From Streptomyces griseocarneus (GTDB taxonomy: Bacteria; Actinomycetota; Actinomycetes; Streptomycetales; Streptomycetaceae), in assembly GCA_003674045.1 (NCBI GenBank), contig PENC01000001.1:1-64000 (forward strand): a stretch of DNA of 64,000 bases, read 5' to 3'. Position numbers and translations under genes: made by a program. Under the pieces are notes generated by a model. The model did no database searches. It was given only the letters and a program-made list of their open reading frames with translations, and was not told where the DNA came from. This document shows positions 13,933-23,200 of the stretch, piece by piece; position 1 is the first letter of the stretch, and each line of letters starts with the position of its first letter.

Positions 13933-14751
13933 GTGTCCATCGGCAACTCACCCGCGGACGCTCCCGCGGACGACGAACGGCCCTCCATCGGCCAGGCTCT
14001 CAGGCAAGCCCGGATGAGCGCGGGACTGACCGTCGAAGAGGTCAGCTCGACCACCCGGGTACGTGTTCCGATCGTTCACGCCATCGAGCAGGACGACTTC
14101 TCCCGCTGTGGCGGCCATGTCTACGCCCGAGGGCACATCCGGATGCTCGCGACCACGGTGGGCCTGGACCCGGCGGAGCTGCTCGCCCAGTACGCGGCGG
14201 AGCACGGCGGGCGCCCCGCGCCGACCCCGGCGGCGCCGCTGTTCGACGCCGAGCGCATCCGGTCGTCCGAGCCCCGGCGGCCCAACTGGACGGCCGCGAT
14301 GGTCGCCGCGATCGTCGCAGTCGTCGGTTTCGTGGGCTTCACCCTCTTCAACGGCGGCACCAAGAGCTCGGGCGACTCCGTCGCGGCCGACTCCCCCTCC
14401 GCCAAGCCCCCGGCCTCCCCGAGCAGGACCCCGGCCAAGCCCGCCGACCCCAAGCCCGAGCAGTCCGGCGCCGTCGCGGGCGCCCCCGCCAACATGGTCA
14501 CCGTCAAGCTCACCGCCGAGAACGGCCAGACCTGGATGTCCGCCAGGGGCCACAACGGCAAGGTGCTCGAGGAGGGTGTGCTCAAGCAGGGCGCCTCCAA
14601 GACCTTCACCGACAGCAAGCGCATCGACCTGACGCTCGGGAACCCCCAGGCGGTGCAGCTCTTCGTGAACGGCAAGCAGGTGAAGAACCTGGGCGAGGAC
14701 GGCAAGGTCCAGCGGCTGAGCTACACCAAGGGAGACCCCGTAGCGGGCTGA
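13933..14751 (+). CDS. RodZ-like HTH membrane protein (HTH_25 / DUF4115)
   Basis: A 272-residue protein. An N-terminal Cro/C1-type HTH (~14-85: LRQARMSAGLTVEEVSSTTRVR, HAIEQDDF, YARGHIRMLA) resembles RodZ. A single membrane segment (~118-138, AAIVAVVGFVGFTLF) is followed by a Pro/Ala/Ser-rich linker and a C-terminal DUF4115-like domain (KLTAENGQTWMSARG...GNPQAVQLFVNGKQV). Such proteins link cytoskeleton or membrane to a cytoplasmic HTH, but the exact role in Streptomyces is unclear to me. GTG 13933 (GAAAGG about 9 nt upstream) is preferred to the in-frame GTG at 13906. It lies between ftsK and rimO, a conserved actinobacterial order. Confidence 0.8.
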   Translation: MSIGNSPADAPADDERPSIGQALRQARMSAGLTVEEVSSTTRVRVPIVHAIEQDDFSRCGGHVYARGHIRMLATTVGLDPAELLAQYAAEHGGRPAPTPAAPLFDAERIRSSEPRRPNWTAAMVAAIVAVVGFVGFTLFNGGTKSSGDSVAADSPSAKPPASPSRTPAKPADPKPEQSGAVAGAPANMVTVKLTAENGQTWMSARGHNGKVLEEGVLKQGASKTFTDSKRIDLTLGNPQAVQLFVNGKQVKNLGEDGKVQRLSYTKGDPVAG

Positions 14752-14924
14752 CCGGGCCGGCACACCCTCGCTGACCAGGGGTGATGCCCGCCGCTCCGGC
14801 TTGATGCCGACTGCCGGGAACCCACCGGGCCGGCCGGTGCGGCGCGCCGCCGGGTGACCATCCTCTCGGTACTCGTCGGCACTCGGCAGCGGAAGCGGTG
14901 CCGGGACAAAGTAGGCTGAGCCCT

Positions 14925-16430
14925 ATGCCCGAACGCCGTACCGTCGCTCTTGTCACACTTGGCTGCGCCCGTAACGAGGTGGACTCGGAGGAGCTGGCAG
15001 GCCGCTTGGCGGCGGATGGCTGGGACCTCGTCGAGGACGCCGCCGACGCCGATGTCGCCGTGGTCAACACCTGTGGCTTCGTCGAGGCCGCCAAGAAGGA
15101 CTCCGTCGACGCCCTCCTCGAAGCCAACGACCTCAAGGACCATGGCCGCACCCAGGCCGTGGTCGCGGTCGGCTGCATGGCCGAACGGTACGGCAAGGAG
15201 CTCGCCGAGGCGCTGCCCGAGGCCGACGGCGTGCTCGGCTTCGACGACTACGCGGACATCTCCGACCGGCTCCAGACCATCCTCTCCGGCGGCGTCCACG
15301 CCTCCCACACCCCGCGGGACCGGCGCAAGCTGCTGCCGATCAGCCCCGCCGCCCGCCAGGCCGCCGACGTGGCCCTGCCCGGCCATGCCCAGGCCGAGCC
15401 CGCCGTCCCGGCCGAGGCGCCCGCCGAGGCCCCGGCCGACCTCCCCGAGGGCCTGGCCCCGGCCTCCGGCCCGCGCTCGCCGCTGCGCCGCAGGCTCGGC
15501 AGCAGCCCCGTCGCCTCCGTGAAGCTGGCCTCCGGCTGCGACCGCCGCTGCTCCTTCTGTGCCATCCCGTCCTTCCGCGGCTCCTTCATCTCCCGCCGTC
15601 CGTCCGACGTGCTGGGCGAGACGCGGTGGCTCGCGGAGCAGGGCGTGAAGGAGATCATGCTGGTCTCCGAGAACAACACCTCGTACGGCAAGGACCTCGG
15701 CGACATCCGCCTGCTGGAGACCCTGCTGCCGGAGCTCGCCGCCGTGGACGGCCTGGAGCGCATCCGCGTCAGCTACCTGCAGCCCGCGGAGATGCGGCCG
15801 GGCCTGATCGACGTGCTGACCTCCACGGAGAAGGTCGCCCCCTACTTCGACCTCTCCTTCCAGCACTCCGCGCCCGGCGTGCTGCGCGCGATGCGCCGCT
15901 TCGGCGACACCGACCGCTTCCTGGGCCTGCTGGAGACGATCCGCGGCAAGGCCCCGCAGGCCGGTGCCCGCTCCAACTTCATCGTCGGCTTCCCCGGGGA
16001 GACCGAGGAGGACGTGGCCGAGCTGGAGCGCTTCCTGGCGGGCGCGCGGCTGGACGCCATCGGCGTCTTCGGCTACTCCGACGAGGACGGCACCGAGGCC
16101 GCCACGTACGGGAACAAGCTCGACCCGGAGATCGTCGCCGAGCGCCTGGAGCGTGTCTCCCGGCTCGCCGAGGAGCTCACCGCACAGCGCGCGGAGGAGC
16201 GGCTCGGAGAGACCATTGAGGTACTCGTCGACCGGATCGACGAGGAGGACGGCGTCGTCGGCCGCGCCGCCCACCAGGCACCCGAGACCGACGGCCAGGT
16301 GCTGCTCACCACTGACGAGGAGCTCGCCCCCGGCCGTATGGTCGTGGCCAAGGTGGTGGCGACCGAGGGCGTGGACCTCGTCGCCGAACCCCTGGGCGAC
16401 GGTGGGTGTACCGAGGAGGCGGCCAGATGA
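14925..16430 (+). CDS. rimO: Ribosomal protein S12 methylthiotransferase RimO
   Basis: A 501-residue radical-SAM methylthiotransferase that adds a methylthio group to a conserved Asp of ribosomal protein S12. The N-terminal UPF0004 domain has its three Fe-S cysteines in [11 protein letters not shown] (C14), NTCGFV and VGCMAERYG. The radical-SAM site is CDRRCSFC (C205, C209, C212), and a TRAM domain ends the protein ([18 protein letters not shown]). An Ala/Pro/Glu-rich insertion of ~40 residues (about 150-190) separates the first two domains. ATG 14925 is preceded by TAGGCT at 14912-14917 with a 7-nt gap and no Shine-Dalgarno, so the mRNA is probably leaderless. The stop overlaps the pgsA start (ATGA). 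Confidence 0.93.
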   Translation: MPERRTVALVTLGCARNEVDSEELAGRLAADGWDLVEDAADADVAVVNTCGFVEAAKKDSVDALLEANDLKDHGRTQAVVAVGCMAERYGKELAEALPEADGVLGFDDYADISDRLQTILSGGVHASHTPRDRRKLLPISPAARQAADVALPGHAQAEPAVPAEAPAEAPADLPEGLAPASGPRSPLRRRLGSSPVASVKLASGCDRRCSFCAIPSFRGSFISRRPSDVLGETRWLAEQGVKEIMLVSENNTSYGKDLGDIRLLETLLPELAAVDGLERIRVSYLQPAEMRPGLIDVLTSTEKVAPYFDLSFQHSAPGVLRAMRRFGDTDRFLGLLETIRGKAPQAGARSNFIVGFPGETEEDVAELERFLAGARLDAIGVFGYSDEDGTEAATYGNKLDPEIVAERLERVSRLAEELTAQRAEERLGETIEVLVDRIDEEDGVVGRAAHQAPETDGQVLLTTDEELAPGRMVVAKVVATEGVDLVAEPLGDGGCTEEAAR

Positions 16431-17074
16431 CCGGAGTCCCGGCCTCCGCAGCCGGAGGCCATGCCCCCGCCGCCATGAGGCGGCCGGCGGGGTTGTGGAA
16501 CATCGCCAACATCCTCACCATGGTGCGGCTCCTGCTCGTGCCGGGGTTCGTGTTGTTGATGCTCCACAACGGCGGCTACGACCCGGCCTGGCGTTCCTTC
16601 GCCTGGGCGGCCTTCGCCGTCGCCATGATCACGGATCTGTTCGACGGCCATCTGGCCCGGACGTACGACCTGGTCACCGACTTCGGCAAGATCGCCGACC
16701 CGATCGCCGACAAGGCGATCATGGGCGCGGCGCTGATCTGCCTGTCCGCCCTGGACGACCTGCCGTGGTGGGTCACGGGTGTGATCCTCTTCCGCGAGAT
16801 CGGCATCACGCTGATGCGGTTCTGGGTCATCAAGCACGGGGTCATCCCGGCCAGCCGGGGCGGCAAGATGAAGACGCTCGCCCAGGGCGTGGCCGTGGGG
16901 ATGTACATCCTCGCGCTCACCGGTCCCTTGGCCACTGCCCGCTTCTGGGTGATGGCCGTGGCCGTGGCGTTGACCGTGTTCACCGGGCTCGACTACGTGC
17001 GGCAGGCCGTCGTCCTGCGCCGGGCCGGACTGGCGCAGGAGCGCGAGCGGGCCGCCCGGGACGCCGTGCGATGA
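16427..17074 (+). CDS. pgsA: CDP-diacylglycerol-glycerol-3-phosphate 3-phosphatidyltransferase
   Basis: A 215-residue integral membrane enzyme of the CDP-alcohol phosphatidyltransferase family, making phosphatidylglycerophosphate from CDP-DAG and glycerol-3-phosphate. The signature DxxDGxxAR(x8)GxxxDxxxD is complete: D70, D73, G74, A77, R78, G87, D91, D95. Membrane helices follow at ~105-125, 155-170 and 175-195. ATG 16427 overlaps the rimO stop and has GAGGAGG 8 nt upstream. The 3' end overlaps cinA by ATGA, so rimO-pgsA-cinA is translationally coupled. Substrate (glycerol-3-P rather than inositol-P) is inferred from the neighbours; clinching residues are not obvious. Confidence 0.88.
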   Translation: MTGVPASAAGGHAPAAMRRPAGLWNIANILTMVRLLLVPGFVLLMLHNGGYDPAWRSFAWAAFAVAMITDLFDGHLARTYDLVTDFGKIADPIADKAIMGAALICLSALDDLPWWVTGVILFREIGITLMRFWVIKHGVIPASRGGKMKTLAQGVAVGMYILALTGPLATARFWVMAVAVALTVFTGLDYVRQAVVLRRAGLAQERERAARDAVR

Positions 17075-17646
17075 GCGGTACGGCCACGGAGGACGGCGCG
17101 CGGGACGGTACGGCGTGTGCGCCCGCGGTCCTGGCTGCCCTGACCGGGCGTGGCGGGACGGTGGCCGTCGCCGAGTCCCTCACCGGCGGCCTGGTGGCCG
17201 CCGAGCTGACCGCGGTGCCGGGCGCCTCGCGCGCGGTGCGCGGCTCGGTCACCGCGTATGCGACGGACGTGAAACGCGAGGTCCTGGGCGTGGACGGCAC
17301 GCTGCTCGCCGAGCGCGGTGCCGTCGACGCGGACGTCGCGCGGCAGATGGCGGCGGGCGTACGGGCGTTGCTGCGCGCCGACTGGGGCATCGCCACGACC
17401 GGCATCGCGGGGCCCGAGCCGCAGGACGGCCGACCGGTCGGTACGGTGTTCGTCGCCGCCGCGGGTCCGGAGGGCCGGACCGCCGTGCGGCGGCTGGAGC
17501 TGACGGGCGACCGGGCGCGCATCCGCGCGGAGAGCGTGCGCGCGGTCCTGGGACTGCTGCTGAGCGAACTGACAGAAGAACTGGCAGAAAACGTGGGCGC
17601 AAAGGATACGGAACACAACGGGGGGAATGGATGTTTGCAGCCCTGA
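17071..17646 (+). CDS. cinA: CinA C-terminal family nicotinamide-nucleotide amidohydrolase
   Basis: A 191-residue stand-alone CinA C-terminal (PncC-type) domain that deamidates nicotinamide mononucleotide to nicotinate mononucleotide in pyridine-nucleotide salvage. Family motifs: VAVAESLTGGLVAAELTAVPGASR near residue 30, GSVTAYATDVKREVLGV, RGAVDADVARQMAAGVR, and ATTGIAGPEPQDGRPVGTVFVA. The N-terminal COG1058 domain of full-length CinA is absent, as usual for this short form. ATG overlaps the pgsA stop. The C-terminal ~20 residues (ENVGAKDTEHNGGNGCLQP) are Asn/Gly-rich and likely disordered. clgR follows after 94 bp, matching the pgsA-cinA-clgR order seen across actinobacteria. Confidence 0.88.
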   Translation: MSGTATEDGARDGTACAPAVLAALTGRGGTVAVAESLTGGLVAAELTAVPGASRAVRGSVTAYATDVKREVLGVDGTLLAERGAVDADVARQMAAGVRALLRADWGIATTGIAGPEPQDGRPVGTVFVAAAGPEGRTAVRRLELTGDRARIRAESVRAVLGLLLSELTEELAENVGAKDTEHNGGNGCLQP

Positions 17647-17740
17647 GTGAACACGACATAGCTCCCCGCACGGCCGGAGTCCAAGGCGGTACGGTGGGGC
17701 GTGAAGGATCCGGATTCGCGGTCCAAGGAGGGAGCCACCG

Positions 17741-18124
17741 ATGATTCTGCTCCGTCGCCTGCTGGGTGACGTGCTGCGTCGGCAGCGCCAGCGCCAGGGC
17801 CGCACTCTGCGCGAGGTCTCCTCGTCCGCCCGGGTTTCGCTCGGTTACCTCTCCGAGGTCGAGCGCGGGCAGAAAGAGGCGTCCTCCGAGCTTCTCTCCG
17901 CAATCTGCGACGCTCTGGACGTACGGATGTCCGAGGTCATGCGCGAGGTGAGTGACGAACTGTCGCTCGCCGAGCTGGCGCAGTCGGCGGCGGCGAGTGA
18001 GCCGGTACCCGCGCCGATGCGGCCCATGTTCAATTCGGTGTCCGTGACGTCCGTGACGGGCGTACCGGGGGAGCGAGTGACGATCAAGGCTCCCGCGGAG
18101 GCCGTCGACGTGGTCGCGGCCTGA
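17741..18124 (+). CDS. clgR: XRE-family regulator ClgR
   Basis: A 127-residue transcription factor with an N-terminal HTH (~10-62: [29 protein letters not shown], shown here in part; [14 protein letters not shown]). ClgR activates clp and lon protease genes in Streptomyces; Rv2745c is the mycobacterial counterpart in the same pgsA/ftsK neighbourhood. The assignment rests on this context plus the HTH and C-terminus. The protein ends in VDVVAA; a terminal Ala-Ala is the kind of tag through which ClgR/PopR regulators are degraded by ClpP, giving feedback. GGAGGGAG lies about 8 nt before ATG 17741. A strong terminator follows. Confidence 0.85.
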   Translation: MILLRRLLGDVLRRQRQRQGRTLREVSSSARVSLGYLSEVERGQKEASSELLSAICDALDVRMSEVMREVSDELSLAELAQSAAASEPVPAPMRPMFNSVSVTSVTGVPGERVTIKAPAEAVDVVAA

Positions 18125-18179
18125 GGCGGACGCGGGGGGACGTTCCTTCCGGAAACGTTTGTTCCCGTTGTGCGATCCC

Positions 18180-18220
18180 AAGGATCCCGGTCGGTGGTCC
18201 GACCGGGATCCTTGCGTTTT
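18180..18220 (+). terminator. Terminator after clgR
   Basis: Perfect 15-bp stem AAGGATCCCGGTCGG / CCGACCGGGATCCTT with a 4-nt loop, followed by GCGTTTT. It closes the rimO-clgR transcription unit. Confidence 0.93.
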
Positions 18221-18363
18221 CGGCCCGTGTTTTTCGGCCCCGTGTTCCAGGTCTCGCGCTGATCGTTCTGAGCTCGGTCCGGAGTTTTGTGTGATGGTGG
18301 ATGAATCGGGGCGAAACGGGCCAGGGTGATCCTTCGTGATCCCGGCGTGAACAGGAGAAGCGG

Positions 18364-18834
18364 ATGTCCGTGGTGAAGAGCCCGCTGTCCGAACAGGACC
18401 GGAAGATCGTGGGCGATGCCCTGCAGGGCGCTCTCGTCGACCTCGTGGATCTCTCGCTCGTGGCCAAACAGGTCCACTGGACCGTGGTGGGCCCGCGCTT
18501 CCGCTCGATCCACCTCCAGCTGGACGAGGTCGTCGCCAGCGCCCGCCTGCACGCCGACACGGTCGCCGAGCGCGCCTCGGCGGTGGGTGTGGCACCGGAC
18601 GGGCGCGCGGGGACGGTCGCCAAGACGAGCGGTATCGGCCAGGTCGGCGACGGCTGGCAGAAGGACACGGCGGCGGTGCAGACCCTCGTCGACGCCCTGC
18701 ACGCGGTGATCACCCGAATGCGCAAGCGCATCACGGACACCGCCGACCCGGACCCCGTCACCCAGGACATCCTCATCGGCCTGACAGGCGACCTGGAGAA
18801 GCACCACTGGATGTTCCAGGCGGAGAACGCCTGA
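18364..18834 (+). CDS. Dps-family ferritin-like protein
   Basis: A 156-residue Dps/miniferritin: a dodecamer-forming protein that oxidises and stores iron and protects DNA during stress. The intersubunit ferroxidase set is complete: H38 (KQVHW), H50 and D54 (HLQLD), D65 and E69 (HADTVAE). These sit at exactly the E. coli Dps spacing (H51, H63, D67, D78, E82). No long charged N- or C-tail is present, so DNA binding by a tail is uncertain. AGGAGAAG is 5-6 nt before ATG 18364. S. coelicolor has three Dps paralogues; I think this locus corresponds to DpsB but do not assign the letter. Confidence 0.92.
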   Translation: MSVVKSPLSEQDRKIVGDALQGALVDLVDLSLVAKQVHWTVVGPRFRSIHLQLDEVVASARLHADTVAERASAVGVAPDGRAGTVAKTSGIGQVGDGWQKDTAAVQTLVDALHAVITRMRKRITDTADPDPVTQDILIGLTGDLEKHHWMFQAENA

Positions 18835-18967
18835 GCGGTTCGGCGTGGCGGCGGCGTGCGCACGGCCGCGTTCGGCGCCGTCACGCTTCCGAGCGCGTCT
18901 TCCCGGGTTCCGTGGGGCTGTCTAGCGTCGCGAGGGTCCGTCCGACGCCGCCCGGAGGGAGGCAGCC

Positions 18968-19246
18968 ATGGCCGGGGCCCGGCACGGCATACGGGCAGTG
19001 GCCCGCTCGCGCGGGCCACTGGGCTGGGCGGTGGCGACGGCGGCCACCGGCGCCTGGTGGTGGGCGGGCCTGCGCCTCCTGACCCAGCCGGACCGCTCCG
19101 GCCCGGTGGAGGGCCTCATCATCGCGGGCGGCTGGGGCTTGAGCCTGCTGCCGGTGCACTGCGTCCCGCGCCCCGTGCCCCGTAAGGGGCGCGGGGAACT
19201 GCGCGACCGGCCACAGGCGACTTGTCGTCGCACACCGGGCTCATGA
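18968..19246 (+). CDS. Small membrane protein, hypothetical
   Basis: A 92-residue protein with a basic N-terminus and two hydrophobic stretches (~19-37, GWAVATAATGAWWWAGLRLL; ~49-61, LIIAGGWGLSLLP). I do not recognise the family. GGAGGGAGGC 5-6 nt before ATG 18968 is an excellent ribosome site, so a real gene begins here. The last ~28 residues (after VHCVP) are encoded by the intergenic GCCCCGTAAGGGGC-type repeat, so the C-terminus looks like readthrough into repeat DNA rather than selected protein sequence. Confidence 0.6.
   Translation: MAGARHGIRAVARSRGPLGWAVATAATGAWWWAGLRLLTQPDRSGPVEGLIIAGGWGLSLLPVHCVPRPVPRKGRGELRDRPQATCRRTPGS
19170..19215. repeat. Streptomyces-type intergenic hairpin repeat, copy 1
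   Basis: GCCCCGTAAGGGGCGCGGGG followed by AACTGCGCGACC; the GCCCC-GTAA-GGGGC core is at 19177-19190. Repeats of this style occur widely between Streptomyces genes. A related copy is at 59637. Here it also encodes the tail of the small membrane protein. Confidence 0.75.
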
Positions 19247-19275
19247 GGCACCCCGGTAGGCGCGGGGCCCGGGGC

Positions 19276-19363
19276 GAAGCCCCGCCACAACAGCACAGAA
19301 GCCCCGCCACAACAGCACAGAAGCCCCGCCACAACAGCACAGAAGCCCCGCCACAACAGCGCA
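19276..19363. repeat. Four tandem copies of a 22-bp unit
   Basis: The unit begins GAAGCCCCGCCACAACAGC and repeats at 19276, 19298, 19320 and 19342. The first three copies are identical; the fourth differs at one base (CACA becomes CGCA). The array lies between the small membrane protein and the 3' end of the glycosylase gene. No unique spacers separate the copies, so it is a minisatellite rather than CRISPR. Confidence 0.93.
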
Positions 19364-19379
19364 ACTGTGGGAAACCTCG

Positions 19380-20198
19380 TCACCCATTCGGCGGAATCGG
19401 CGAAGTCTCCGGCGGAGCCGCCTGGCACCGAGGACACCAATACGTCACCCGCTCCCGCTCCGCCACCGCCCGCCCCGCCACGCGCACGAGCGCCCCGCAG
19501 CGTCGGCAGGCCCGCCCGTCCCGGCCGTATACCCACAATTGCCGCCCCGGCCGCGGATCGCCGGTGGTGACCCGGGCCGTCCGTGTCTTGTTGGCCTCCA
19601 GGAACCGCTTGGCCAGCGCCACCAGCCGCTCCGGCTCGGGGAGCAGGGAGACCGGCAGCCACGGCGACACCCGGAGCGCGAAGCACAGCTCGGACTTGTA
19701 GACGTTGCCGATCCCGGCGAGATTGCGCTGGTCGAGCACCGCCTCGCCCACGGCCCGGCCGGGCTCGGCGAGCAGCCTGCGCAGGGCCTCCTCCGGGTCC
19801 CAGTCGGGCCCCAGGAGATCGGGCCCGAGATGGCCCACGACCCTGGCCTCGTCGGTGGTGCGCAGCAGGTCCAGCGCGGGCAGCCGGTAGCCCACGGCCG
19901 TACGGTCGGCGTTGGCCAGCACGGCGCGGATCTGGTGCTGCGGGCCGCCGCGCCAGCGCTCACCGGGGGCGTAGAGCCGCCAGGAGCCGTCCATGCCGAG
20001 GTGCGAGTGCAGGGTGAGACCGCCCTCGACGCGCGTCAGCAGGTGCTTGCCGCGCGGGACGACCCCGATGACGCGGCGCCCCGTGAGGTCCTTGGTGGCG
20101 AGCTTGGGCACGCGCAGGTCGGAGCGGGTCAGCGGCCGGTCGGCGAGGGCGCGGTGCAGGGCGTCCGCGGTGCGCCAGACCGTGTCTCCTTCGGGCAT
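19380..20198 (-). CDS. Fpg/Nei-family DNA glycosylase (endonuclease VIII type)
   Basis: A 272-residue base-excision repair glycosylase/AP lyase. Pro2 and Glu3 (MPEGDTVWRTA) form the catalytic N-terminus exposed after Met removal, and GDTVWRTA is typical of the Nei rather than Fpg (MutM) branch. A beta-sandwich with the lysine in GKHLLTR, the H2TH motif (LDQRNLAGIGNVYKSELCF) and a C-terminal zinc finger (CRRC...CPRC) follow. Oxidised pyrimidines are the likely substrate, by subfamily. It is on the minus strand downstream of the Lhr helicase with a 54-bp gap, likely co-transcribed. Confidence 0.9.
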   Translation of the reverse strand: MPEGDTVWRTADALHRALADRPLTRSDLRVPKLATKDLTGRRVIGVVPRGKHLLTRVEGGLTLHSHLGMDGSWRLYAPGERWRGGPQHQIRAVLANADRTAVGYRLPALDLLRTTDEARVVGHLGPDLLGPDWDPEEALRRLLAEPGRAVGEAVLDQRNLAGIGNVYKSELCFALRVSPWLPVSLLPEPERLVALAKRFLEANKTRTARVTTGDPRPGRQLWVYGRDGRACRRCGALVRVAGRAVAERERVTYWCPRCQAAPPETSPIPPNG

Positions 20199-20252
20199 GC
20201 CGCCATGATGCCGCCACTGTGGCGCCCGAGGCTCTCAGTACGCATGGTGCGC

Positions 20253-23200
20253 TCAGGCGGCGCGCAGCCGCAGTCCGCGTGGGGTGGCGTGGAAGCCCGC
20301 GGACTCCAGCAGCGCACCCAGTGGCGATGAGAGAGCCGGGGAACCGTTGACCCGTTCGACGGTGACCGTGCCCAGCGCGCCCGCGCGGGCCGCGTCCGCC
20401 AGGGCGTCCGCCGCTTCCCGGAGCCCCGCGTCGTCGGCCGTCGCCTCCTCGGCGCCCTCCTGCCGGGGCCAGGCCAGCAGTGTCTTGCCGCCGCGCTCGA
20501 CATAGAGCGTCAGTGCCCCGTCGACCAGCACGACCAGCGATCCCGCCTTGCGGCCGGGCTTGTGCGTCGAGCCCGGAGGCGGCTCGGGCCAGGGGAGCGC
20601 GGCGCCGTACGCGTTGGCGGGGTCGGCGGCGGCCAGGACGACCGCCCGGCGGCGCTCGGCCCGTCGTTCGGCGGCCGGGTCGCCCCACGGGAGCACGGCC
20701 GGGTCGGCAGCGGTGCCCGCCGCCCGCTCGCGGGCCGTGCTCACGGCGCGCAGCCGGTCGACCGCGCCGTCCATGGCGAACTGCGCGGCGCCCAGGCCCT
20801 CGACCACATATCCGCGCCGGGCCTGTCCGCTCTCCTCGAAGGCGGACAGCACGCGGTACGCGGCCGAGAAGCCGCCTTCGACGCCCTCGGCGGCCACCGC
20901 GCCCCGCGTCACCACGCCGTGCCGGTCGAGGAGCGTACGGGCCAGGGCGTGCGCCCGGTGCGTCGGATCGGGCTCGTGCGTGGGCAGCAGGGACCAGCGG
21001 CCCGCGACCGTCGGCGGGCCCCCGCGCGACGCCGTCGGGGCCGTGCCGAGGCCGGCGCGGCCCGGGAACGAGCCGAAGCGCCCGCGCGGCACGGCGCGTC
21101 GCGCGCGGTGCGCGGTGGAGCCCGCCGTCCTGCCCGAGCCGAGGAGCGCGCGCAGCGGGGCGAGGGTGTCGTTGGTGAGGCGGCCGGACCAGGCGAGATC
21201 CCACACGGCGTCGGCGATCTGCGGGTCGGTGCACCCCGGGTCCACGGCCCGTACCTGCTCGGCGATCTGACGGAAGAACAGGCCGTAGCCGCCGGACAGG
21301 GCGTCGAGCACGGTTCGGTGGACGGGGGAGAGCTCCAGCGGATGGGGCGGGGGCAGCAGCAGCGGCGCGGTGTCCGCGAGCAGCAGCGACACCCAGCCGT
21401 CCTTGCCGGGCAGGGCACCGGTGCCCGCCCACACGACCTCGCCCGTCGCGGTCAGCTCGTCGAGCATCGTGGGGGAGAAGTCCGTCACCCGGGCGGGCAG
21501 CACCAGTTTCTCCAGGGCGGAGGCGGGTACCGGCGCGCCCTGCAACTGCTCGATCGCGCGCACCAGCCCGTCGATGCCCCGCAGGCTGTGCGTCCCGACG
21601 TGCTGCCACTGGGGGAGGAAGGCGGCCAGCGCGGTGGGCGGCACCGGCTCCAGCTCCTGCCGGAGCGCCGCCAGCGAGCGGCGCCGCAGCCGCCGCAGGA
21701 CGGTGGCGTCGCACCACTCCTGGCCGATGCCGGAGGGGTGGAACTCGCCCTGGACGACGCGGCCGTTCGCCGCGAGCCGGTGCAGCGCGCCGTCGGTCAC
21801 CGCTGTGCCGAGCCCGAAGCGGGCCGCCGCCTGGGCCGATGTGAACGGCCCGTGCGTGCGGGCGAAGCGGGCCAGGAGATCCCCGAGCGGGTCCTTCACG
21901 GGCTCCGTGAACGCCTCGGGCACCCCGACGGGCAGTGCTGTGCCCAGGGCGTCCCGCAGCCGTCCGGCGTCCTCCACGGCCGCCCAGTGCTCCTGTCCGG
22001 CGATCCGGACGCGAACAGCCCGGCGGGCGGCCGCCAATTCCTCCGGCCATGCCGGCTCGGCGCCCCGCTCGACCAGCTCCGCCGCGGTGAGCGGGCCGAG
22101 GACGCGCAGCAGGTCGGCGACGGCCTCGGCGTCCTTGGCGCGCCGGTCCTCGGTCAGCCACTGGAGTTCGCGTTCCAGTTCGGCGAGCACGTCGGCGTCG
22201 AGCAGCTCGCGCAGCTCGGCCTGGCCCAGCAGCTCGGCCAGGAGCCGCGAGTCCAGCGAGAGGGCCGCGGCGCGGCGCTCGGCGAGGGGCGAGTCGCCCT
22301 CGTACAGGAACTGGGCCACGTAGCCGAAGAGCAGCGAGCGGGCGAACGGCGAGGGCTCCGGAGTGGTCACCTCCACCAGCCGCACACGGCGGGCCTCGAT
22401 GTCGCCCATGAGCTCCGTCAGGCCCGGGACGTCGAAGACGTCCTGGAGACACTCGCGGACGGCCTCCAGGATGATCGGGAATGAGCCGAACTCCTCGGCC
22501 ACCTGGAGCAGCTGGGCGGCCCGCTGGCGCTGCTGCCACAGCGGGGTGCGCCTGCCCGGGGTGCGGCGGGGCAGCAGCAGCGCGCGGGCGGCGCACTCGC
22601 GGAACCGGGAGGCGAACAGCGCGGAGCCGCCCACCTGGTCGGTCACGATCTGACCGATCTCGCCCTTGTCGAAGGTGACGTCCGCGGCGCCGACGGGGGA
22701 CAGCTCGGCGTCGTACGCCCCGTCCCGCGCGGCCGGGCCGTCTCCCGACAGGCCCGGGTCCAGGGCGAGATCCATGAGCTCGGTGTCCGGCAGGCGCAGC
22801 ACGATGCCGTCGTCGGCGTGCATCACCTGGGCGTCCATGCCGTACCGCTCCGCGAGCCGCGCGCCCAGCGCCAGTGCCCAAGGGGCGTGCACCTGCGCGC
22901 CGAACGGCGAGTGGACGACGACCCGCCAGTCGCCCAGCTCGTCGCGGAAGCGCTCCACGACGACGGTCCGGTCGTCCGGCACGTGACCGCACGCCCGGCG
23001 CTGCTCGGCCAGGTAGGACAGGACGTTCTCCGCCGCCCACGCGTCGAGCCCCGCCGCGGCCAGCCGTGCGCGGGCGCGGTCGGGCGTCAGGCCGCCGATC
23101 TCGCGCAGGAACGCGCCCAGGGCGCGCCCCAGTTCGAGCGGGCGCCCCAGCTGGTCGCCCTTCCAGAACGGCAGCCGCCCGGGGACGCCCGGCGCCGGGC

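Noticed and set aside
19276..19363. Possible CRISPR array
   Set aside because: The 22-bp units are directly adjacent with no spacers, and no cas genes are nearby.
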